A stretch of DNA of 38,000 nucleotides. It comes from Chloroflexota bacterium. GTDB taxonomy: Bacteria; Chloroflexota; Dehalococcoidia; UBA2979. Under the pieces are notes generated by a model. The model did no database searches. It saw nothing but the letters and a program-made list of their open reading frames with translations, and had not been told where the DNA came from. The translations under genes and the position numbers were made by a program. Positions 27,820 through 35,980 of this stretch are shown one piece after another (positions within the stretch are counted from its first letter, which is position 1; each line of letters starts with the position of its first letter). Location of the stretch: the NCBI GenBank assembly GCA_947470025.1, contig CANIRU010000010.1:1-38000 (forward strand), written 5' to 3'.

Positions 27820-28569
27820 ATGTTGCGTCGCGCCGCCGGGCTCCCCGCCCTCCTTCTGCTGGCATTCGCCCTGGGCTGCACCGCGGCGGACGCCCCGGCG
27901 GCCGAGACCCCGGCTGTGGCTCGGACCGCGACGCCGAACGCCACCGCGACCCCGACCGCCTCGAGTCCCACGCCCACCCCAACACCCGCGCCGGAGCGGC
28001 TCGATATCCGCGCGAGCCGCCTCGCCATCCCGTCGCTCGGCATCGACGCCCCGGTGCAGGACAGCCGGATCATCCCCGCCTCGACGTACCCGCCGACGCC
28101 CGGCTGCCCAGCGCCGCCTCCCGACGAGGAGACGTTCACCGTCCCGAACCAGGGCATCGCCACCCCCATCGAGGCGATCGATGGCCTGGAGAACCGGTCG
28201 TGGATCTTCGGGCACAGCCGCTGGCAGAACACGCCGGGGCTGCTCTACTCGCTGCAGGACATCAACCTCGGCGACGAGGTGTTCGTCGAAGGCACAGAGC
28301 GCACCTCAGGGGCGCGGGTTCCTCGTCGGCGGTTCGTCGTCGATGGCATCTACCTGACGGACATCGACTCCGGGGGCACGCTGGTCGGCGGCGAGATGCC
28401 CGCGAAGCCCACGGTGATCCTCCAGACCAGCGTGCGGGAGGACGGCGGGGGAAAGGCGTGGCTGCTCGACCAGCAGAAGGTCACCGCGAAGGCCCGCAAC
28501 CTGATCGAGGGCGATGTGAACGATCGCTGCAAGTACCTCCTGCTCTTCGTCTTCGCCCGCGCCTCGTAA
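27820..28569 (+). CDS. Sortase-like lipoprotein with apparent catalytic Cys-to-Ser replacement
   Basis: Lipobox-like LLLLAFALGC, Pro/Thr linker, then RLAIPSLGIDAPV…SWIFGHSRWQNTPGLLYSLQDINLGDEVFVEG…; sortase TLxTC position reads VILQTSVRE. Confidence 0.6.
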   Translation: MLRRAAGLPALLLLAFALGCTAADAPAAETPAVARTATPNATATPTASSPTPTPTPAPERLDIRASRLAIPSLGIDAPVQDSRIIPASTYPPTPGCPAPPPDEETFTVPNQGIATPIEAIDGLENRSWIFGHSRWQNTPGLLYSLQDINLGDEVFVEGTERTSGARVPRRRFVVDGIYLTDIDSGGTLVGGEMPAKPTVILQTSVREDGGGKAWLLDQQKVTAKARNLIEGDVNDRCKYLLLFVFARAS

Positions 28570-28743
28570 AACTGTCCTGATCATGAACTGCCGCAGATCG
28601 TTAACTCTTCGTCGGTTCGGCCTGGGATACGATTCCCGTCCGCCCCTCCCTCCGGGGAGACCGGCGCGGCCACCGTTGCGTGACCACCACCGCGCCCTCG
28701 CAGGCTCGTCGATGCGACGAGTAGCCTCGACGGAGAACGCACC

Positions 28744-29598
28744 GTGACGCTGGCCCCTCCCGGCCCCGGCGCTCCTGACCCTCACAGCGGCACCGCCACG
28801 CCCGAGGATCGCCCGCCTCGACGCCACTGGCGCCTCGGCTGGCGGTGGCTCGCACCGCTGGCGCTCGGGATGCTCGGCTCGCTCGTCGGGCTGCTCTTGT
28901 TTACCTCGCTCCGCACGGAGCCGAGGCCGCTCACCCGGACGGACGTTCAGCACGCCGTCGCCACCGCCGTCGCGAAAGCCGCCGAGGCCCCCGCCCGCTC
29001 GACCGAGGTCTTCCGGGTGATCCTCCCATCGCTGGTCTACATCCGCACCGAGGGCAACGAGCAGACCTCCGAGGGCCAGGGCATCGGCACCGGCGTCATC
29101 ATCCGCGACGACGGCATGGTCCTAACGGCGCACCACGTGGTGCAGGGTGCGCGCCGCATCATCGTCACCTTCGCCGACGGGACCGAGTCGAGCGCGAAGC
29201 TCGTCAGCGCGATGCCGAACGACCTCGCAGTGCTGCAGGCTGAGAAGGGCCCCGAGCTCATCGTGCCGGCGGTCCTCGCTGGCGGCGCGACGGTCGGCGA
29301 TGAGACGTTCGCCGTGGGCAACCCACTCGGCCTCACGGCCTCGCTGAGCGCAGGTGTGATCTCCGGCCTCAACCGCACGATCCCACCCCGCCCCAATCGC
29401 GAGGCGCTGACGAACCTCATCCAGTTCGACGCGGCGGTGAACCCCGGCAACTCCGGCGGCCCGCTGCTCAACCGCGAGGGCCAGGTGATCGGCATCGTCA
29501 CGGCGCTCGCCAACCCGAACAACGAGCGTTCGTTCACGGGCATCGGCTTCGCCGTGCCGATCAGCGCCGCCGGCGGCGCGGGTACCCTGCCCCGATAA
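28744..29598 (+). CDS. Membrane-anchored trypsin-like (HtrA/DegP-type protease domain) serine protease without PDZ
   Basis: N-term TM segment; triad motifs LTAHHVV, NDLAVLQ, NPGNSGGPLLN; ends at GIGFAVPISAAGGAGTLPR. Confidence 0.88.
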   Translation: MTLAPPGPGAPDPHSGTATPEDRPPRRHWRLGWRWLAPLALGMLGSLVGLLLFTSLRTEPRPLTRTDVQHAVATAVAKAAEAPARSTEVFRVILPSLVYIRTEGNEQTSEGQGIGTGVIIRDDGMVLTAHHVVQGARRIIVTFADGTESSAKLVSAMPNDLAVLQAEKGPELIVPAVLAGGATVGDETFAVGNPLGLTASLSAGVISGLNRTIPPRPNREALTNLIQFDAAVNPGNSGGPLLNREGQVIGIVTALANPNNERSFTGIGFAVPISAAGGAGTLPR

Positions 29599-29644
29599 GC
29601 ACGAGGTACCACCCAGTACAGACGAGGTACAGAGGAGCGCGTTG

Positions 29645-30661
29645 ATGAGCATGTCCCCGAACCATCTGTCCCCCGACAGCCACCGCCCGATGGAGCAGGT
29701 GCTGTACGAGATCAAGAAGGTGATCGTCGGACAGGATGTGCTCCTCGAGCGGCTCCTCGTCGCGCTGCTCGCGCGCGGCCACGTGCTGGTCGAGGGCGTC
29801 CCGGGCCTCGCGAAGACGCTGGCGATCAAGACGCTCGCGGCGGCCGTCGGCGGCGACTTCAAGCGCGTGCAGTTCACTCCCGACCTCGTGCCCGCGGACC
29901 TCACCGGCACGCGCATCTACAACCAGCAATCCGGCGAGTTCCAGACCTCGCTCGGCCCGGTGTTCACCAACCTCCTCCTCGCCGACGAGATCAACCGCGC
30001 CCCGGCGAAGGTCCAGAGCGCACTCCTCGAGGTGATGCAGGAGCGCCAGGTGACGATCGGCCGCGAGACGCACCCCGTCCCCAACCCGTTCCTCGTGCTC
30101 GCGACGCAGAACCCGATCGAGTCGGAGGGCACCTACGCGCTGCCGGAGGCGCAGCAGGACCGCTTCATGCTGAAAGTGCTCGTCGGCTACCCGACGCAGA
30201 CCGAGGAGTTCGTGATCGTGGAGCGCATGACGCGCGCCATGGAGCACACGCAGCAGATCGTCGATGGCCCCGGCCTGCTCGAGTTGCAGCGCGCCGCCGA
30301 CAACGTGTACGTGGACCCCGCGCTGATGGAGTACGCCGTGAAGCTGGTGCGCGCGACGCGCGAGCCGGCGCTCGTCGGCCAGCCCGAGGTGGCCCGGCTG
30401 ATCGAGTTCGGCGCGAGCCCGCGTGCCTCGATCAACCTCATCCTCGCCGGCCGCGCGCTCGCCTTCGTCCGCGGGCGCGACTACGCGCTGGCGGCGGACG
30501 TGCGCGACCTGGCGTTCGATGTCATCCGCCACCGCCTCGTGCTGTCGTACGAGGCACTCGCCACGAACGTCAGCGCGGACGACATCCTCGAGCGGCTGTT
30601 GCCCGGCATCCCGCTCCCGGAGGCGTCGCTCATCGAGAGCCGCGCAGGAGCGCGCGCCTAG
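29645..30661 (+). CDS. MoxR family AAA+ ATPase
   Basis: VIVGQDVLLERLLVALLARGHVLVEGVPGLAKTLAIKTLA…LLLADEINRAPAKVQSALLEVMQERQVTIG…ATQNPIESEGTYALPEAQQDRFM. Confidence 0.95.
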   Translation: MSMSPNHLSPDSHRPMEQVLYEIKKVIVGQDVLLERLLVALLARGHVLVEGVPGLAKTLAIKTLAAAVGGDFKRVQFTPDLVPADLTGTRIYNQQSGEFQTSLGPVFTNLLLADEINRAPAKVQSALLEVMQERQVTIGRETHPVPNPFLVLATQNPIESEGTYALPEAQQDRFMLKVLVGYPTQTEEFVIVERMTRAMEHTQQIVDGPGLLELQRAADNVYVDPALMEYAVKLVRATREPALVGQPEVARLIEFGASPRASINLILAGRALAFVRGRDYALAADVRDLAFDVIRHRLVLSYEALATNVSADDILERLLPGIPLPEASLIESRAGARA

Positions 30662-30662
30662 C

Positions 30663-31574
30663 ATGGTCACCGCGCCCAGAAGCGGGACGGGGACGCCGAC
30701 GCCGGAGCAGGTGCTCCAGCGACTCGACTGGCAGGTCGTGCGGCGTCTCGACGGCCTCTTGCAGGGCGACTACCGCACGCTGTTCTACGGCGCAGGCGTC
30801 GACTTCGCCGACCTCCGCGAGTACCAGCCGACGGACGATGCGCGCTACATCGACTGGAACGTCACCGCGCGGATGAACATGCCCTTCGTGCGCGAGTACC
30901 TCGAGGATCGCGAGCTCACCGCGTGGATGCTCCTCGACCGCTCGCCCTCGATGGCGTTCGGGCCGGACACGCACACGAAGGGCCATGTGCTCACCGACGT
31001 AGTGACGACGCTCGCGCAGCTCCTGAGCCGTCGAGGCAACCGCGTCGGCGCAATCCTCTACAACAACGTCGTCGAGGAGACGATCCCGCCGCGGAGCGGA
31101 CGCCGCCACGTGCTGCGGCTGACCCACGAGCTGATGAAGCCACCCCCGCGCGACGGCACCGCGACCGACCTCGGCGGACTGGTCCGCGCCGGGCTCAACA
31201 CGATCAAGCGCCGCTCGCTCGTGTTCCTCGTCTCCGACTTCCTCGGCGAGGCGGGCTGGGAGCGCGCGCTGCCGCTGCTCGCGCGCCGTCACGATGTCGT
31301 CGCGATCCGCCTGTGGGACCCGCGCGAGGTCGAGTTCCCCGATGTCGGCCTGATCGTCCTCGAGGATTCCGAGACCGGCGAGCAGATCTCCGTGGACACC
31401 AGCGACCCAGTGCTGCGGCAGGCGCTCACCGCCTCGGCCCGCGAGCGCGAGGCGCGCATCGCCGCGGCCTTCCGGCAGGCAGGCGTCGAGGGCTTCGACA
31501 TCTCGACCGACGAGGATCTCGTCGGTGCACTGGTGCGGCTGGCCGCGCAGCGGAAGCAGCGAGTCCGTCGATGA
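30663..31574 (+). CDS. DUF58 domain protein
   Basis: ATG at 30663; GLLQGDYRTLFYGAGVDFADLREYQPTDDARYIDWNVTARMNMPFVREYLEDRELTAWMLLDRSPSM. Confidence 0.93.
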   Translation: MVTAPRSGTGTPTPEQVLQRLDWQVVRRLDGLLQGDYRTLFYGAGVDFADLREYQPTDDARYIDWNVTARMNMPFVREYLEDRELTAWMLLDRSPSMAFGPDTHTKGHVLTDVVTTLAQLLSRRGNRVGAILYNNVVEETIPPRSGRRHVLRLTHELMKPPPRDGTATDLGGLVRAGLNTIKRRSLVFLVSDFLGEAGWERALPLLARRHDVVAIRLWDPREVEFPDVGLIVLEDSETGEQISVDTSDPVLRQALTASAREREARIAAAFRQAGVEGFDISTDEDLVGALVRLAAQRKQRVRR

Positions 31575-32569
31575 CGTTCACGTGGCCGCTGATGCTGCTG
31601 TCGCTGCTGCTCGTGCCCGCGCTCGTCGCCGCGTACCTGGTCGTGACGCGCCGCCGTGATGCCGCCGCGGGCGCGCTCGGCCTGCGCTTCACCGACACCA
31701 CGCCCCGCACGACCACCCGCCGAGGTCGCCTGCCTCGACGGCACATCGCGCCCGCGATCTTCCTGCTGGCAATCGCGCTGCTGCTCGCCTCGCTCGCGCG
31801 CCCGAAGGTCGTGCTCGCGCTCCCGCGCCTCGAGGGCACGGTGATCCTCGCGTTCGACGTGTCGACGAGCATGAAGGCGGACGACCTGAAGCCGACGCGC
31901 ATGGACGCGGCGAAGGCCGCCGCGAGCGCCTTCGTGAAGCAGCAGCCCTCGACGATCAAGATCGGCGTGGTCGCATTCAGCGACAACGCCTCCACGATGA
32001 TCCAGCCCAGCGACGAGAAGGACGAAGTGCTGCAGGCGATCGACCGCCTGTCGCCGCAGGGTGGCACGTCGATCAGCGAGGGCATGTTCGCATCGCTCGG
32101 CGCGATCGCGGGCAAGGCGATCCAGGTGCCCGAGAACGTGACCGAGGAGGACCTGGTGTCGATGGACATCGGGCACTTCGGGTCGGCGGTGATCGTGCTG
32201 CTGTCTGACGGCGAGCACACGTCGCGCGTCGACCCGCTGCTCGTCGCCGAGCTCGCATCGGGCGCGGGCGTCCGCATCTACCCGATCGGCCTCGGCAAGC
32301 CGCAGGGCGCCACCCTCACCGTCGATGGCTACCGCATCGCGACCGCGCTCAACGAGCCGCTGCTGCGCGGCATCGCCCAGACCACCGACGGCACCTACCT
32401 CCGTGCCGAGGATGAGGCGCAACTCGCGGAGACGTACAAGAAGATCGACCTGAAGCTCACGACCAGCGGCAAGGACTACGAGGTCACCTCGCTGTTCGCC
32501 GGAGCCTCGATGTTGCTGTTGTTCCTCGGATCGGTGCTGACGATCCGCTGGTTCGGACGGGTGCCCTAG
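31571..32569 (+). CDS. VWA domain membrane protein (BatA/B-like)
   Basis: ATGA overlap with DUF58 gene; N- and C-terminal TMs, MIDAS VILAFDVSTSMKADD…. Confidence 0.92.
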   Translation: MTFTWPLMLLSLLLVPALVAAYLVVTRRRDAAAGALGLRFTDTTPRTTTRRGRLPRRHIAPAIFLLAIALLLASLARPKVVLALPRLEGTVILAFDVSTSMKADDLKPTRMDAAKAAASAFVKQQPSTIKIGVVAFSDNASTMIQPSDEKDEVLQAIDRLSPQGGTSISEGMFASLGAIAGKAIQVPENVTEEDLVSMDIGHFGSAVIVLLSDGEHTSRVDPLLVAELASGAGVRIYPIGLGKPQGATLTVDGYRIATALNEPLLRGIAQTTDGTYLRAEDEAQLAETYKKIDLKLTTSGKDYEVTSLFAGASMLLLFLGSVLTIRWFGRVP

Positions 32570-32571
32570 CC

Positions 32572-33642
32572 ATGACGTTTGCCTGGCCCTACGCACTGGT
32601 CCTGCTCCTCGTGGCGCCGCTGTTGCTGGCGGTCTACCTGATCATGCTGCGCCGCCGCCGCCGCTTCGCCGTCAGCTACGCCAGCCTCTCCCTGATCCGC
32701 GAGGCGCTTCCGAAGCGCTCGAGGTGGCGACGCCGCATCCCGTTCGCGCTGCTGCTGCTGTCGCTCATGTTCCTCGCGGTCGCCGCGGCCCGCCCGCAGG
32801 CCGAGGCATCCGTGCCGATGAGCCGCACGACGATCATCCTCGCCCTCGACGTGTCCCGTTCGATGTGCTCCACGGACATCGAACCGAACCGGCTCGCTGT
32901 CGCGCAGCAGGTCGCGAAGACCTTCGTCGCGGATCAGCCCTCCGGCACGCGCATCGGCTTCGTCGCGTTCTCGGGCGGCGCGCAGCTCCTCGTCCCCCCG
33001 ACCACCGATAAGAAGCAGCTCACGACCGCCATCGAGACACTCACCGCGGGTCGAGGCACGGCTGTCGGCACGGCGCTCCTGCGCTCGATCGACGCGATCG
33101 CGAGCATCAATCCCAACGTCACACGCGTGGACGTCGATCCCGGCGGGGCGGCCGCCCGGTCGCTGCCGCCGGGGGGATACCAGCCCGACATCGTTGTCCT
33201 GCTGACGGACGGCGCGACGACCCAGGGTGTCGCCCCGCTGAAGGCGGCGCAGCAGGCCGTCGACCGCCGCCTCCGCGTCTACACCATCGGCTTCGGCACG
33301 CCCGAGGGTGGCCAGCTCGTCTGCTCTCGCGAGCAGCTGGGGACTGACGTGTTCATGCCGCAGTTCGGTGGCGGGGGCGCCGGCCGCTTCGGCGCGGACG
33401 GGCCACCTCGAGCCGCGTTGCGCATCGACGAGAAGACGCTGCAGGGGATCGCGGACCTGACCGGCGGCACCTACCACCGCGCCGTCGACGCCCCCCAGCT
33501 CGTCGAGGTCTTCCGCAACCTCCCCCAGCAGATCGTGCTCCAGAAGCAGCACATCGAGATCAGCTTCGGCTTCACCGCCATCGCCGCCGCGCTCGCCCTC
33601 GCCGCCACCGGCCTGTCGCTCGCCTGGAACCGCTACAGCTAA
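32572..33642 (+). CDS. VWA domain membrane protein (BatA/B-like, second copy)
   Basis: MIDAS IILALDVSRSMCSTD…; YQPDIVVLLTDGATTQG; flanking TM segments. Confidence 0.92.
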   Translation: MTFAWPYALVLLLVAPLLLAVYLIMLRRRRRFAVSYASLSLIREALPKRSRWRRRIPFALLLLSLMFLAVAAARPQAEASVPMSRTTIILALDVSRSMCSTDIEPNRLAVAQQVAKTFVADQPSGTRIGFVAFSGGAQLLVPPTTDKKQLTTAIETLTAGRGTAVGTALLRSIDAIASINPNVTRVDVDPGGAAARSLPPGGYQPDIVVLLTDGATTQGVAPLKAAQQAVDRRLRVYTIGFGTPEGGQLVCSREQLGTDVFMPQFGGGGAGRFGADGPPRAALRIDEKTLQGIADLTGGTYHRAVDAPQLVEVFRNLPQQIVLQKQHIEISFGFTAIAAALALAATGLSLAWNRYS

Positions 33643-33882
33643 TCCGCCTGCTGGCCCCCTCCCCCTCTACGGGCGAGGGTTGGGGTGTGAGTTGCTCTGC
33701 GACGGCGCGCCAAGGTGGACATGGCACCCGGCACGGTCGAGGCACCGCGGCCGCCGATGGCGATCCGGTCGGGTGCCTGAGACGATAGTTCCAGGCACAT
33801 CAGCCCTCTGATCGGCCTCGAACGGCGTCGGCGGGAGGGCTCGATTCATAATGTATGCTATCGGCCTCCGGACCTGGAACGT

Positions 33883-34395
33883 GTGGGTGATGCCGTGACG
33901 GACACGCAGGCGAGCGGCGGGGACGTGGAGCGAGCGCGACTGACCGTCGATGCCCTCGCACGGTTGCCCGGCGCCCTGCTCCCCATCCTCCACGCCCTGC
34001 AGGACGAGTTCGGGTATGTCGATGACGCCGCGATCCCGCTGATCACCGACGCCTTGAACCTCTCCCGCGCCGAGGTCATCGGCGTGCTGCACTTCTACCA
34101 CGACTTCCGCACCACCCCCGGCGGCCGTCACACGCTCCAGGTCTGCCGCGCCGAGGCGTGTCAGGCCATGGGCTCCGACGCCCTCGTGCGGCACGTCGAG
34201 GAGCGCCTCGGCGTCGCCATGGGCGAGACGACCGAGGACGGCGCGGTCACCCTGCGCGACGTGTACTGCCTGGGCAACTGCGCGCTCTCCCCTGCCGTGA
34301 TGCTCGATGGCCGGCTGCATGGCCGCGTCACCCCCGACCGCGTCGACGCCATCCTGAACGCGACCGTCGAGGCGCCCGCCGGGAGCACGAGGTGA
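33883..34395 (+). CDS. fdsG: NAD-dependent formate dehydrogenase gamma subunit (NuoE-like, 2Fe-2S)
   Basis: ALQDEFGYVDDAAIPLITDALNLSRAEVIGVLHFYHDF…LQVCRAEACQAMGSDAL…DVYCLGNCALSPAVM. Confidence 0.88.
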   Translation: MGDAVTDTQASGGDVERARLTVDALARLPGALLPILHALQDEFGYVDDAAIPLITDALNLSRAEVIGVLHFYHDFRTTPGGRHTLQVCRAEACQAMGSDALVRHVEERLGVAMGETTEDGAVTLRDVYCLGNCALSPAVMLDGRLHGRVTPDRVDAILNATVEAPAGSTR

Positions 34396-35945
34396 CCACA
34401 CGCGTCTTCGTCCCCCGCGACGCCGCCGCGCGCTCCGTCGGCGCAGACGACGTCGCACTGGCGATCGCCGCAGAGGCGCACGCGCACGGCCTCGACGTGA
34501 CGATCGTCCGCAACGGCTCGCGCGGCATGGTCTGGCTCGAACCCCTCGTCGAGGTGGAGACGGATGTCGGCCGGGTCGGCTTCGGCCACGTCGCGCCCGA
34601 GGAGATCGGCGGCCTCCTCGACGCCGGGATGCTGGAGGGCCGCGGCCCGCGCCGTCTCGGGCTGATCGAGAACATCCCGTACTTCGCGAAGCAGCAACGC
34701 CTCACCTTCGCGCGCTGCGGCGTGGTCGACCCGCTGTCGCTGGACGACTACCTCGCGCACGGGGGCTACCTCGGCCTCACGCGCGCCCTCGGCATGACCG
34801 GCGACGAGGTGGTGACGGAAGTCATCGAGTCGGGTCTGCGCGGCCGGGGCGGCGCGGGCTTCCCGACCGGCATCAAGTGGCGCACGGTCCTCGGCGTGGC
34901 CGCCGACCAGAAGTACATCGTCTGCAACGCCGACGAGGGCGACAGCGGCACCTTCGCTGACCGCATGCTGATCGAGGGCGACCCGTTCACGCTGATCGAG
35001 GGCATGACGATCGCCGGCATCGCCGTCGGCGCGACGCGGGGCTACGTCTACCTCCGCTCGGAGTACCCGGACGCCTTCCGCACGCTGACCGAGGCGGTGG
35101 CCATCGCGCGTGAGCGCGGCTACCTCGGTACGTCGGTCGCCGGGAGCGCGCACGCCTTCGACCTCGATGTCCGCCTTGGCGCAGGCGCGTACATCTGCGG
35201 CGAGGAGACGGCGCTCCTCGAGAGCCTCGAGGGCAAGAAAGGCGTCATCCGCCCGCGCCCGCCGCTGCCGGCGATCAGCGGCCTGTTCGGACAGCCGACC
35301 GTCGTGAACAACGTGCTCTCGCTCGCCACCGTCCCGGTGATCCTCGAGCGCGGCGCAGCGGCCTACCAGGCGTTCGGCATGGGCCGCTCACGCGGCACGC
35401 AGCCGGTGCAACTCGCGGGCAACGTGAAGCGCGGCGGGCTCATCGAGCTCGCCTTCGGCGTCACCCTGCGCGAGGTGATCGAGGACTTCGGCGGCGGCAC
35501 CGCCACCGGCCGGCCGCTGCGCGCTGTGCAGGTCGGCGGCCCGCTGGGCGCTTACTTCCCGGCGTCGATGCTCGACACGCCGCTGGACTACGAGGCGATG
35601 GCCGCCGCGAGCGGTCTGCTTGGCCACGGCGGCATCGTCGTCTTCGACGACACGGTCGACCTCGCGCAGCAGGCGCGGTTCGCGATGGCCTTCTGCGCCG
35701 TGGAGAGCTGCGGCAAGTGCACCCCCTGCCGCATCGGCTCCACCCGCGGCGTCGAGGTGATGGACCGGATCATCGCGGGTGAGAACCGCACCGCAAACCT
35801 CGAGCTGCTCGACGACCTGACCACGATCATGACCAGCGCATCGCTGTGCGCGCTGGGCGGACTGACGCCGATCCCGGTGCGCAGCGCGCTCCAGCACTTC
35901 CCCGAGGACTTCAGCCGGCCGATCGTGCCGATCGCCACCGCCTGA
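34392..35945 (+). CDS. fdsB: NAD-dependent formate dehydrogenase beta subunit (NuoF-like)
   Basis: GTG at 34392 overlapping fdsG stop; GLRGRGGAGFPTGIKW…CNADEGDSGTFADRMLIEGDPF…GAYICGEETALLESLEG…ESCGKCTPCRIG. Confidence 0.9.
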   Translation: MTTRVFVPRDAAARSVGADDVALAIAAEAHAHGLDVTIVRNGSRGMVWLEPLVEVETDVGRVGFGHVAPEEIGGLLDAGMLEGRGPRRLGLIENIPYFAKQQRLTFARCGVVDPLSLDDYLAHGGYLGLTRALGMTGDEVVTEVIESGLRGRGGAGFPTGIKWRTVLGVAADQKYIVCNADEGDSGTFADRMLIEGDPFTLIEGMTIAGIAVGATRGYVYLRSEYPDAFRTLTEAVAIARERGYLGTSVAGSAHAFDLDVRLGAGAYICGEETALLESLEGKKGVIRPRPPLPAISGLFGQPTVVNNVLSLATVPVILERGAAAYQAFGMGRSRGTQPVQLAGNVKRGGLIELAFGVTLREVIEDFGGGTATGRPLRAVQVGGPLGAYFPASMLDTPLDYEAMAAASGLLGHGGIVVFDDTVDLAQQARFAMAFCAVESCGKCTPCRIGSTRGVEVMDRIIAGENRTANLELLDDLTTIMTSASLCALGGLTPIPVRSALQHFPEDFSRPIVPIATA

Positions 35946-35980
35946 GACGCGCATACTGAGATCGCCGGTGAGGTGATGCC

